A program made the position numbers and the translations under genes. The notes under the pieces are model-generated. The model ran no database searches. It was not told the DNA's origin and worked only from the letters and a program-made list of their open reading frames with translations. Positions 26,274 to 35,900 of a stretch of 48,757 bases of DNA are shown one piece after another; positions within the stretch are counted from its first letter, which is position 1; each line of letters begins with the position of its first letter. Source of the stretch: Deltaproteobacteria bacterium (lineage in GTDB: Bacteria; SAR324; XYD2-FULL-50-16); the NCBI GenBank assembly GCA_018657625.1, contig JABHWU010000084.1:1-48757 (forward strand), given 5' to 3'.

Positions 26274-27217
26274 ATGTTACACAAATTTGGTATGAAAATT
26301 TCCAATAAACTAATGGGCGCAGTGATTAGCGTACTTATCGTCGTTTTTATCGCTCTAAATGGATTTATTCAGTATGTGGTTGATGATAACTTAAAAAGGG
26401 TCGTTAATTGCAATTTAAGTTCTCAAGTTGAAACAGCCTGGCATATTTTGGCGTCTGCCCGAAGTAATGCCTAGAAAAAAGTCAACTCAGACCTTAAGGT
26501 TGCCCATCACCTGTTTTACAATATCGGTTCATTGCAAGTGACAAATGAGACCCAGGAAATACAGGCAGTTAATCAAATCTCTAAAGAGGAGACATCTGTA
26601 ACCCTGAGACAATGGATATTTGATGGACACCAAATTCAAAAAAACTTCGCATTCGTCGACAAGCTAAAATCTATTCAGGGTGGAACGGCAACGATCTTTC
26701 AAAAGATCGACCAGGGATTTCTGCGAATTTCCACAAATGTGATGAAGCTAGATGGATCCCGTGCGGTTGGGACTTATATTCCTAATGAATCGCCGGTTAT
26801 CTGAACTATTATGAAAGGAGAAACTTTTCTTGCAGAGCATATGTCGTTAATGATTGGTATTTGACAGTCTATGAGCCGATTATTGTCAATGGTGAAATCA
26901 TTGGTATTCTCTATGCCGGTGTAAAAGAGAAAAATCTTGCTGATGGAGATTTAACCGAGATCTTGGAAAGACGTTCCAGTGATGAACTCGGAGATATGAG
27001 TGATGATATCAATTTATTAACCGAAAGTCTTTCTACCATTATTAGAGAAATTAATGATATCACAATCGCCTTGGAAAATACTTCCCTCGATCTGAATACT
27101 GTTTCAGGACAGATAGCTGATGGTTCCGAACAAAATGTGGAAAAGGCAAACGGTGTACCTGAATTCAGTATCGTTGAAATTGAAAGAGAAAATGGCGATA
27201 TTCAAGATAGAGAATAA
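26274..27217 (+). pseudogene. Decayed methyl-accepting chemotaxis protein gene
   Basis: The first frame begins MLHKFGMKISNKLMG with one membrane helix, then stops at TAG (26472-26474). The same frame reopens and gives a Cache-type sensory segment (IQGGTATIFQKIDQGFLRISTNV, split here: IQGGTATIFQK, then LRISTNVMK, then RAVGTYIPNESPVI), and stops again at 26804. A different frame continues from 26861 with YEPIIVNGEIIGILYAGV, the end of a Cache domain, and then jumps into a HAMP-like piece ending in SSDELGDMSDDINLL. The second membrane helix is missing and the methyl-accepting signalling helices break off at 27217. Two stops, a frameshift, an internal deletion and a truncation make it clearly non-functional as a receptor. 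Confidence 0.85.
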
Positions 27218-27389
27218 ATAAGTATAAATTTAATAAATCTGTGGAAATCCCCATATACAAAATAACGCCTTCCATTTTCCAAAAAATTAGAATTTCAAAT
27301 TTTAGGGAAATGGAATGGAATTTATAACTGACCCCTATAGGAAAATTATTTTTTCTGATTTTGAGTTTTGAATAAAGATGTCAATATTA

Positions 27390-28142
27390 TTAGTGAATCA
27401 CTTGAATCCCTTGTTGTTTTAGTGTCAGGTGAATTTTATCATAAACTGTTGATTCGACAATAATATGTGTTAATGAATTTAGAGAAGAAACATGAAAGTT
27501 AGAGATCTTTCCAATCTTTTGACTAGGTGCCAAAGCAATAACTTGCATGGCATTTTGCAACATGGCTTGTTTGGTTTGAGCATCCTGATATTCACGTGAG
27601 CTAATTCCTTCTTCCAAATGGATAGAACAAATTCCAATGAAATATTTTTCAACCCTCGTTTGTTCAATCAATTTCAAAACTTTTGGCCCTACAATCACCA
27701 TTTCACTGTGTAATAATACTCCTTCTGGTATGATTACTTTAATTTGTGGTTTGTTGTGTAAGACTGTGATAACCGGCGGGCTGTTCGTGATGATTGTCAA
27801 ATTCATATTGCCCGGAATTTGTCTGGCAATTTGTTCGTTGGTAATCCCACCATCCATAAAAATATGGTCCCCCTCTTGTATTAGATCGACCGCACTTTTG
27901 ATCATCGAAAAAGGTACTTCAAGCTTTTGAGAACTTCGTTCACCATATGTCAAATCTTGAGCAGAGGGAAGCAGTGCTCCCTTGTGAACCCTTTGAATCA
28001 AACCTTTTGATGCAAGTATTCGCAAATCACGACGAATCGTATCTTCAGAAACTTTGAATTTTTGAATTAAATCATTGGATAAAATCTTTCCGTTGCGATG
28101 TAATGCTTCTAAAATTTTTTGATGTCGTTCCTCTAATAACAT
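27390..28142 (-). CDS. DeoR-family transcriptional regulator
   Basis: The protein has an N-terminal DeoR-type winged helix (MLLEERHQKILEAL, then NDLIQKFKVSEDTIRRDLRIL, residues 1-55) and a C-terminal sugar-phosphate-sensing DeoRC domain with IFMDGGITNEQIARQ and later KYFIGICSIHLEEGIS. The open frame extends to 28241, but the typical start of the family is MLxxERxxxI, so the ATG at 28142 is used (250 residues). It is divergent from an MFS gene, and an 11-bp inverted repeat lies between them. DeoR proteins usually repress sugar genes and release DNA on binding a phosphorylated sugar; the ligand is unknown here. Confidence 0.92.
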   Translation of the reverse strand: MLLEERHQKILEALHRNGKILSNDLIQKFKVSEDTIRRDLRILASKGLIQRVHKGALLPSAQDLTYGERSSQKLEVPFSMIKSAVDLIQEGDHIFMDGGITNEQIARQIPGNMNLTIITNSPPVITVLHNKPQIKVIIPEGVLLHSEMVIVGPKVLKLIEQTRVEKYFIGICSIHLEEGISSREYQDAQTKQAMLQNAMQVIALAPSQKIGKISNFHVSSLNSLTHIIVESTVYDKIHLTLKQQGIQVIH

Positions 28143-28206
28143 GGTTACTTTTTGTGAAAATATTAGAATGAGATGATGGATATCAGTTGACTTTTTGAAA
28201 TTAAAA

Positions 28207-28238
28207 TACAAACATGAACTATTATCTTCATGTTTGTA
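28207..28238. promoter_or_regulatory. Inverted repeat, likely operator of the DeoR regulator
   Basis: TACAAACATGA (28207-28217) and TCATGTTTGTA (28228-28238) are perfect reverse complements with a 10-base spacer. One turn between half-site centres plus a location between the divergent regulator and MFS genes fits a dimer-binding operator controlling both. Confidence 0.65.
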
Positions 28239-28328
28239 CACGTTTTTCTGGATTTTTTCTTAATCTGTAAATTATTTACCTACAGTTCAACAAGAATTAT
28301 AGAATCAAAACTTTTCGAGGGATTTGCT

Positions 28329-29486
28329 TTGTCAATTATTTTTAAATTCAGAACACCCTGGCGAGCAGTCGCAGCAATGTTTCTGTTAAATGGGGCGCTT
28401 TTTGGAGTCTGGGCTTCCCGTATTCCGGCAATCTCTACACAACATGACCTAACGCCTGGGGCGCTCGGCATGTTGTTATTGTGCATGGCCATTGGTGCAC
28501 TAGTATCCTTTCCTATTGCCGGATTTGCTTCAGATAAATTTGGTTCTGCTACAATTACCAGGAAATTAGCGATTATCTATGCTGCTTCACTGATACTGCT
28601 TTCCCTTACCCCAGTTGCATGGGCGCTTGCGATAGCTCTATTCATATTTGGCGCTTTTCATGGCGCAATGGATGTGTCAATGAATGCCTGGGCGGCTGAA
28701 ATCGAACGTGTTGGTAAGCGTCCAATGATGTCTTCATTACACGCAATGTTCAGTGTCGGTGCTGGACTCGGAGCCGCTTCAGGGTCTGCAGCGGCGGCCC
28801 TTGATTTAGAAATAACAGTCCACTTTATTTCCGTTTCAATTGCTTTGACAATAATAACACTTTCAATGGCATATATTCCTTGGGAGTCAATCAGGAAAGC
28901 TGGAATGCCATCCACCCCTATTTTTTCGCTTCCCAGTGGTAGTCTACTCGCGGTTGGATTCATTGCGTTTTGTGCCTCACTGGGAGAAGGTGGTATGGCG
29001 GATTGGGGTGCCATTTTTATTGTAACTGTCGCATCTGTCAGCGAAGCAAAGGCTGCTCTTGGCTATGTGGTTTTTTCTTCTGTTATGGTGGCTATGCGAT
29101 TAATTGGTGATCATATTGTTGCCAGAACAGGGCCGGTAATTGCAGCCCGTGTGGGCGGAGTGACAGCCGCAATCGGTTCATTAGTTGCTATTTTTATTAA
29201 CACTTTTCCGATGATACTCGTTGGCTTTGCGCTGATGGGGTTTGGTTACGCAGTGATCATGCCCATTGTTTTTACGCGGGCTGCTAATGATGAATTTACG
29301 CCACCAGGTGTTGCGATAGCCAGTGTCTCAACGCTGGGATATGGAGGTATCCTTTTGGGACCACCACTGATCGGTTTTGTGGCAGATTCTACCTCGATTA
29401 AAACAGCATTTCTGATTTTGTCAGTACTGGCTTTTCTAATAACCCTACTGGCCGGCTTTCTTACTAAACCACCATCAAATCGATAA
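28329..29486 (+). CDS. MFS transporter, YbjJ-like
   Basis: The protein is a 12-helix inner-membrane transporter. The segment FLLNGALFGVWASRIPAI near the N-terminus and the following LTPGALGMLLLCMAIGALV are typical of the YbjJ-like MFS group. The open frame runs back to 28230, but that extension crosses the regulator operator. The TTG at 28329 has GAGGG at 28317-28321 with seven bases of spacing and gives MSIIFKFRTPWRAV as start, so I prefer it (385 residues). GC and glycine/alanine content look somewhat higher than in neighbouring genes, which may only reflect its membrane nature. It is divergent from the DeoR gene and probably under its control. Substrate unknown; a sugar or its derivative would fit the regulator. 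Confidence 0.85.
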   Translation: MSIIFKFRTPWRAVAAMFLLNGALFGVWASRIPAISTQHDLTPGALGMLLLCMAIGALVSFPIAGFASDKFGSATITRKLAIIYAASLILLSLTPVAWALAIALFIFGAFHGAMDVSMNAWAAEIERVGKRPMMSSLHAMFSVGAGLGAASGSAAAALDLEITVHFISVSIALTIITLSMAYIPWESIRKAGMPSTPIFSLPSGSLLAVGFIAFCASLGEGGMADWGAIFIVTVASVSEAKAALGYVVFSSVMVAMRLIGDHIVARTGPVIAARVGGVTAAIGSLVAIFINTFPMILVGFALMGFGYAVIMPIVFTRAANDEFTPPGVAIASVSTLGYGGILLGPPLIGFVADSTSIKTAFLILSVLAFLITLLAGFLTKPPSNR

Positions 29487-29901
29487 TAATATTCTCTGTT
29501 CAAATAAATGAAATCATATTTATAAATTTGGATACAACTAATTCAGATTCCTTCGTGAAAAAATATCAGGTGATGAGACCTAAAGTTGCTAAGTGTCATC
29601 ACAACTGTCACTTATAAAATTTTAAGGAAACGAAATTCACCGCATATAAAATCAAAAAAGCTGTCTTATCCCTCCTTTCGAAGATCCAGGAATCATTGAT
29701 GTTTATGACGAGTTATGTCCAAATTACGGGTTTTATTTTTGAAAACCCAGTAAAAATATGACTCGATCCACTTTAAAACCCAGCTTTTTACAGTCTCATT
29801 ATCGATTAACAGGGGCGAGTGATAATGTTTATTTCATCTTGCCAAAGATACCTTAAACTAGTTAGGTTGTCTGCAATCCGTGACAATTCCAAGGAGACTC
29901 T
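29487..29901. other. Intergenic region before the lipoprotein/CHAT cluster
   Basis: I see no gene in these 415 bases. GGGTTTT (29728-29734) pairs with AAAACCC (29742-29748) around a 7-base loop, but no T run follows on either strand, so a terminator is not supported. AAGGAG at 29890-29895 is the ribosome site of the first lipoprotein gene. The promoter of the cluster should lie here. Confidence 0.4.
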
Positions 29902-30684
29902 ATGCATCGATTACCATTACTACTAGTTACAATATTGATATTTTTAGTAAGCTGCGGGGTGAATAAATTAATTATACCTTCCAAATTAAAATCGGGTAAA
30001 GACTATGAACTTTATAAAAGGATTACGGTAAAAGCCAATGCAAAAGGTTGGGTAGAAACAGGAGTTGAATTAAGAAAGGGTCATAAAGTATTAGTTTTTG
30101 CTTCAGGGTTAGTTGATACCTGGCCCGGTGTTGAAAGTTACACTCATAAAGAAGCTTTTGAGATACTCTTAATGAAAATTGGTCAAGAGGCTCACTTTTT
30201 TGCACCAACTGACAAAAATCAAAAATATTTTACTATTTCTTCCCCAGGTAAAGTTACATTTTATGTCAAAGAGGAGGCAAATAGAAATAAAGATAATACT
30301 GGTGAATTTACTGTTGATCTTTTCGTATTGAAAGAACATCAGGAAGTGAATCTGGCAGAGAATTTAATTAAGTTATCTGAAGCAAATAAAAATGATTTAG
30401 ACTTTAAAAAAAACCTAGACAGTTTTTTCAATAGTGAGGCTGGGAAGGAGATTAAATACAAAAAAATATGGTTGAAATACTCAAGACAGGACACTTTAAT
30501 AGGCTATCTTGAATTCCTCGAAAATTATACCGGCAATGTATATAATTCTCTTGCGTTTGAGAGAATAGATGAAATCATTTATAGAACATATAATAAGTAT
30601 TTCTGGAATTTAAAAGCATATAACCCTTTCAACGGTGATAAAATATTAAAACCCATTTTGAAAGCCTATCAAAGTCTTTATTAA
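29902..30684 (+). CDS. Lipoprotein with PA-IL/LecA-like domain, 3'-truncated paralog
   Basis: The N-terminus (MHRLPLLLVTILIFLVSC) is a lipoprotein signal with Cys18 as lipidation site. Residues about 40-150 resemble the PA-IL/LecA galactose-lectin jelly-roll: KGWVETGVELRKGHKVLV, then ILLMKIG, then DNTGEFTVDLFVLKE. The strand order and the LMKIG and DNxGxF landmarks correspond to LecA. A helical spacer follows and ends with YFWNLKAYNPF, a motif shared with the three paralogs at 30881, 41302 and 43359. There the protein stops, whereas the paralogs go on into Sel1 repeats. A DUF1566 remnant downstream (30698-30838) shows that the 3' half was deleted. The 260-residue product may still be made and anchored. 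Whether it keeps a function is unknown. Confidence 0.75.
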   Translation: MHRLPLLLVTILIFLVSCGVNKLIIPSKLKSGKDYELYKRITVKANAKGWVETGVELRKGHKVLVFASGLVDTWPGVESYTHKEAFEILLMKIGQEAHFFAPTDKNQKYFTISSPGKVTFYVKEEANRNKDNTGEFTVDLFVLKEHQEVNLAENLIKLSEANKNDLDFKKNLDSFFNSEAGKEIKYKKIWLKYSRQDTLIGYLEFLENYTGNVYNSLAFERIDEIIYRTYNKYFWNLKAYNPFNGDKILKPILKAYQSLY

Positions 30685-30697
30685 AGATAAGTTAAAA

Positions 30698-30838
30698 AGT
30701 GTCTCCTCGTACTATTGGTCGACCACTACCTATGCTAAAAACAGCCATCTTGGATGGCTCGTGAACTTCGGTTTTGACCAAGCGAATTACTATAGTAAGA
30801 CATATAGCTACAATGTCCGTTGCGTTAGAAATGAATAA
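30698..30838 (+). pseudogene. DUF1566 C-terminal remnant
   Basis: Fourteen bases after the stop of the truncated lipoprotein, a different frame reads SYYWSTTTYAKNS, GWLVNFGFDQANYYSKT and YNVRCVRNE, followed by TAA. This is the usual end of a DUF1566 domain (YWSST ... V-x-F ... VRCVR). It has no start codon or ribosome site of its own. It is best read as the surviving 3' end of the gene at 29902 after an internal deletion and frame loss. Confidence 0.8.
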
Positions 30839-30880
30839 TGGAATACTCTATTTTTTATTTATTTTGAAAGGAGAAGAATT

Positions 30881-32905
30881 ATGATATTAAGAAAGCCACT
30901 TCTTTTTTTTGTACTAATCTTTTTAACAGTTGCCTGTACTCCAAAGGCACCACAACTTCAAATTGCAAAATATATAAACTTCCATGGTATTCAATATGAA
31001 CGCATTTTGGTTTCAGCATCAGAACTGCCCTGGGTAAAATCAAAACTATTCGCACGAAAAGGGGAATATTTAATTGCATTAGCAAGCGGACAGATCCGAA
31101 TCAAACCAAATGGTGAACAGAAAGGCCCATATGCACGAACATCTAGTACTCCTAATTCCCTTTTTATAAAGGTTGGAGATGGTACACCTGAAATAAATCT
31201 CTACCAGGCAATTACAGAAAAAAATGACTATAATGAATACATCGAAATTAAAGAGGAAGGAAATATATATACAGCGGTGTCTGAAGCACCAGAAAATAAT
31301 GATGATTGGTCAAAAGGGATATATAACGAACATTTATATAGCGATAATGAAGGTTTTTTTATCGTGGATCTATTTTTGGTTCCCAAGACTGCTGAAAACA
31401 AATTATATGCGTTATTAGTGCAGCTTGCTGGTGATAATCCTGAAGACAGAACTTTTCGTAAGCAGATCGATCAGTTTTTTAAAAGCCAATCTTATATAAA
31501 AATCAACAACAATATCATCTGGAACCGAGTTACTAAAAAAGATCGCTTAAGTGCCTATTTGAATTTCATTACTCAATATCCCAATCATCCGAAATTATTA
31601 GATGCCTTAGAGTTGATTAGCAACCGCCTACTCGTAGAATATCGGGAGTATTTTTGGGACTTCAAAAAGTACATTCCACTGAATGTAAATAAAGACAGCT
31701 TTGGGGGATTTTGGAGCAATCATACCAACCAGAAAAAGATAGGTCTTTTTCAAAAATTATCAGAATTTGGATATTCCATGGCCGATGTGGTGTTGGCGGA
31801 TATTTTTTATTTGGGGATCAAAAAGTTCAAACCTGAATTAGCCTATCAATTAGCCCAAAAAGCGGCGGCACAGAATAATGTATTTGGAAAATTTTTGACG
31901 GCTAAGTTTTTATTTAAAGGCGTAGGCATAGAACAAGATACCCAGCAAGCACAGATCATTTTTAATGAAATTAAGAATGAACTAGAATCCAGAGTAAAAG
32001 ATGAAAACCGTGCCGTAAAAATATACCCGAAAAATGAATTGCCTTTGGCCCAATACTGCCTTGGGTGGATGTATGGTAATGGGATGGGAACTGCTAAAAA
32101 TAAAAAATCCGCGTTAGAACTTTATCAAAAATCTGCCCGGGAAGGATACCTGCCAGCCAGGTATAATCTCGCCTTAGCCCATCAACTGGGATGGGGCGGA
32201 ACAAAAGACTATCAAAAATCTGAAAAAACCATCGCACTTTTTGCGAAATATGGTTTTAAAAAAGCGCAGCACAATCTCAGTTGGATGTTTGAAAACGATC
32301 GCACGACGAATCAATATTTAGATCTCATTTCACAGTGGTATCAACCAACCACAGAAGTTTCCCATTGGAAATTCGCAAACAAGCTCAAAAGAAGAGACTA
32401 TTACCAAATGTACTTGGAACGGTACCCGAATGGAAATTTCATAGATTTGGCTAAAAAAGAGATCAGAAAATTGGATGACATTCGAATAAAAAAGGAAAAA
32501 GAAATAGAAGCAAAAAAAGCGGCTCGGAATAATGAGATCTATATTTCGAGAACCGGTGATTTAATGTGGCAAAATACGAATTTTATTAAGATGAAAAGTT
32601 GTAAAATATCCGATATTAAAAATGTTTGTAGTAATTTTAATTTGGCTGGGTTTTCAGACTGGCAAGCTCCTACTTTAAACGAGTTGAAAAACTTACGGAA
32701 GGAAATTGATTTCATCAATCCTGAATTAAGTAATAATATGTCGGTCGTTGGGATCAATGCTAAAAATACTATAATGGGCTGCCTAAAAGAAGCTTTTTAC
32801 ATAGCCAACGGTTTGTCGTTTAATTACGAAGCAAGTATGGAGAATATTTTAGCAAGTACAATTAGAGGACCGTTTATCATCTGTAATAGGAAATTAAGGA
32901 AATAG
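30881..32905 (+). CDS. Lipoprotein with PA-IL-like domain, Sel1 repeats and divergent DUF1566 tail
   Basis: Signal peptide and lipobox TVAC (Cys at residue 20) direct it to the envelope. Residues about 40-175 form the PA-IL-like part, with ILVSASELPWVKSKLFARKG, split by an insert, and ending DNEGFFIVDLFLVPK. A helical spacer carries YPNHPKLLDALELIS and YFWDFKKY. From about 290 to 490 come Sel1 repeats (ADVVLADIFYLG, AQYCLGWMYGNGMG, ARYNLALAHQLG). A lysine-rich helix precedes the C-terminal DUF1566-like domain (RTGDLMWQN, FSDWQAPTLNEL). AAAGGAG precedes the ATG. It is the second gene of the cluster and lies 73 bases before the giant CHAT gene. Sel1 repeats act as protein-binding scaffolds; the partner may be the CHAT protein. 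Confidence 0.82.
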   Translation: MILRKPLLFFVLIFLTVACTPKAPQLQIAKYINFHGIQYERILVSASELPWVKSKLFARKGEYLIALASGQIRIKPNGEQKGPYARTSSTPNSLFIKVGDGTPEINLYQAITEKNDYNEYIEIKEEGNIYTAVSEAPENNDDWSKGIYNEHLYSDNEGFFIVDLFLVPKTAENKLYALLVQLAGDNPEDRTFRKQIDQFFKSQSYIKINNNIIWNRVTKKDRLSAYLNFITQYPNHPKLLDALELISNRLLVEYREYFWDFKKYIPLNVNKDSFGGFWSNHTNQKKIGLFQKLSEFGYSMADVVLADIFYLGIKKFKPELAYQLAQKAAAQNNVFGKFLTAKFLFKGVGIEQDTQQAQIIFNEIKNELESRVKDENRAVKIYPKNELPLAQYCLGWMYGNGMGTAKNKKSALELYQKSAREGYLPARYNLALAHQLGWGGTKDYQKSEKTIALFAKYGFKKAQHNLSWMFENDRTTNQYLDLISQWYQPTTEVSHWKFANKLKRRDYYQMYLERYPNGNFIDLAKKEIRKLDDIRIKKEKEIEAKKAARNNEIYISRTGDLMWQNTNFIKMKSCKISDIKNVCSNFNLAGFSDWQAPTLNELKNLRKEIDFINPELSNNMSVVGINAKNTIMGCLKEAFYIANGLSFNYEASMENILASTIRGPFIICNRKLRK

Positions 32906-32978
32906 CTTTTTTAAAAAAAATCGTAGGGTCAATCAAATTAAATTCACACAATCATAAAATTTTGAATAGGGAATACAA

Positions 32979-35900
32979 ATGAAAAAACGGCTACTCAATG
33001 TTCTATTGATATCTATTATCTTTTCTTTTCCATTTATTGGGTTTTCCAATACCCTATCCAGTGATCGGGTTACCCATTATCAAACCAAGCTTCAAAGTGT
33101 CAGCGATCCAAAACTAAAAATTAAATATTATAAGATTTTAATAGCTGATGCAAAAAAGAAAAAAGCAATTGGAATGGAATTGCAATATCGTTTGGATTTA
33201 GCAGAATTTTATAACAGCAATAATATAGTTTCCAAATATCAACTGTCTAATCTGTTCAGACTGGGCACAAGATATTACAAACAAAGGCAGTGGCAGGAGG
33301 CTGAAAAACAGTTTTCTGATTTGGACCAACATCTTGGTGATCAAAAAACAAAACTCAAATTATTATCTCTTAGGTACCTCTCAAATATCGCCAGGAAAAC
33401 AGGAGATAAACAAAAGGAAGAAATCATTCATCATCGCTATATACAGCTAGCTATCCTGACAATGAAGCCGCCAGAAGTAGCTAAAAATTATCAGCATTTA
33501 ATTAAACTCAGTGAAATCAACCAAACTAACGCACAACATCAATATTACACAGAATGGTTGGTTTACCTCGATCGTCAAACTGATAATGCTGCTGCCATTA
33601 AATCCTTGTTAATCAGTTGGGTAAATTTTGCGTCCAAATCCCCTGATCGGTATCAGGACGAACCTTTTGAATTATTAGAGGCAATTCTAGAAAAGTCAGC
33701 TCAGGCTGAGGAGCTGGAAAAACTTAGAATTTTATTTGCTCAAAAAACCCCTAATCATGAAAAACGGCTGTCACTTTGCCAAAAAATCTTTCAAATCAAT
33801 CCCAGCACCCATAAGTGGGTTTTAGCACAATTACTTAAAAACACACAAAATGAAGAAGATCAGCAAAAAGAGGTCGCTATATTGAAGCAGTGGCTCAATA
33901 AAGAAATAATACCTGAAGAAAGAATGAAAGTGATCATTAAGATTATAAAACTTTCGTTATCCCTTAAGGACAAAGGTCTTGAACTTGAATATCGCTTACA
34001 TTTAAATCAGGTGCTTAAAGAACAAAACAGCAAAAATTTACTGTTTTCCAGAAACTACTATCAAATTGCTAGTCTGTATTATGGTGAAAAGAGAGTTAAA
34101 GATGCCGCTCAATATTTTAAATCATTTTTAGAGTTGGAAGCGGAAATGAAGGCAGATGATATTAATCTATCCTTTTATTATTTGTTTCAGATCTCTAAAA
34201 GCCAAAACAAAACCATTGAAGCTGAGTTCTATTTATCAAAATACCTGGCTGCGGTTAACCAAATAACCAACTATAAAGAAACAATAGCCTTGTATGAAGT
34301 TTTAATCGAACTTTCAACAAAAAACGGTGCTTCGAAATTGCATCAATATTACTATCAGTGGTTCCAGAAATCACAAAGTTCCGGAAGTAGCATTAGTCAG
34401 CACAATATTCTGATCAAGTGGATAAAATTTGCATTGTCAAACCAAGGAAAAGTAGGAGAGCAAGCGGTTAATGAAATGCCATTTGATCTGCTGATTGGCC
34501 TTCAAATTGACCTCGAAAAATGGGAGAAGGCTAATCAAACCCGATTATTGCTGGCAAATAATATTAAGGAACCAACCAAAAAAACAAAGCTTTACGAAGC
34601 CGTTCACTGGTCAAATCTAAAAACCGGACAAGTGACAAAAATTGGTATTCTGACACACTTACAGCAAAACTACCATCAAACCGGAGATACTTTACTGGAA
34701 CAGGACATTTTAATACTACTCGCTAATCGTAAAAATTATCCACAACGTAGGGAAGCCTTGCGTCAGCTGACTTTACTATCATTGAAAAATAGTGATTGGC
34801 TGGCTTCATTAAAGTACCATCAGGAGTTGATAAAGCTGGTTCCCGAAGCAGACGCCGAAAACCATCTGAATATTTTAAACAACTTAATCACCCTGGCAGA
34901 AAAAACAGGTCGACAATCGTTACTGGTGAGTCATTTAAAAACCAAGTTATTTTTAAAAAATAAATTTATCGACGATACCCAACGCTATCAAACTTTTTTA
35001 AGGATCAGTAATATTTTAGAAAATGATGGCGATTACTTAGAGGCATTAAACATCTCCCAGGCATCATTAAAAAGATTGTTTCATAATCAGGCATTTCTTA
35101 ATAAACATGAAATATATATCTCCAGCGCTCGTTTTTCAGAAAAGTTACATCAACAACAAGCAGCGGTTCAGTTTTATCAGTGGGCAATTGAATCAATACC
35201 AAAAAGCCTAACCAATCATTCAAGCATCGCTTTAGGAATTGAGCAAAAAATCCTGCAACAGACGCAACAACTATCACCTGGCGAGTCGGAAATAGCAGTC
35301 TTACAACGCATCCAAAAGTATCAAGGTCAGTTAGGTTTAGAAGAAGATATAGCTGATACTAGTTTAATCATAGCTCAAAAATATGAAAAAATCGGAAATG
35401 AAAAAGAAGGACTTCAGCATTATAATCAAGCCTTAAATCAATATCGAAAAGTTAATAAAGCTGCCAAGGTGGAAAAATTACTGATTTTATTATCCAATAG
35501 AAAAGATGGTGGCCTGGAAGGCCAAAAAACCAGGCTATTAGAGTTGGAGCAAAATCAGAAGCGCTCGGCCAATTGGGCTGGTTTGATAACAACCCGATTG
35601 GAATTAGCTAATTTTTATCAGCAGGAAAATGACTTAAGTCAGGCGCTGATCTATTATCAGAAAACTTTAAATACCCAGGAATCCCAAAAAAATAAGATGA
35701 AAGCCAAGGCAGGCTACTCGGCAGCCTTAATTTTATCCCAGCAAGAACAATTTACAAGTTCTAATCAAGTCTTAAAACAATTAATTCAGCAGTTTGATGA
35801 TCAATTAACATCTACGCTATCTTCTATGATATTCCATCGCCTTGCTAAAAACCAACTGGAACTTAACCAAACAAAAAAGGCTTTAGAAACAATTGAGCGA

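Noticed and set aside
28230..28328. N-terminal extension of the MFS gene to 28230
   Set aside because: The extension overlaps the inverted repeat and lacks family resemblance. The TTG at 28329 has a good ribosome site and matches the family N-terminus.
29728..29748. Terminator before the lipoprotein cluster
   Set aside because: A 7-bp hairpin exists, but no T run follows on either strand and both arms are made mostly of A and T with three G-C pairs.
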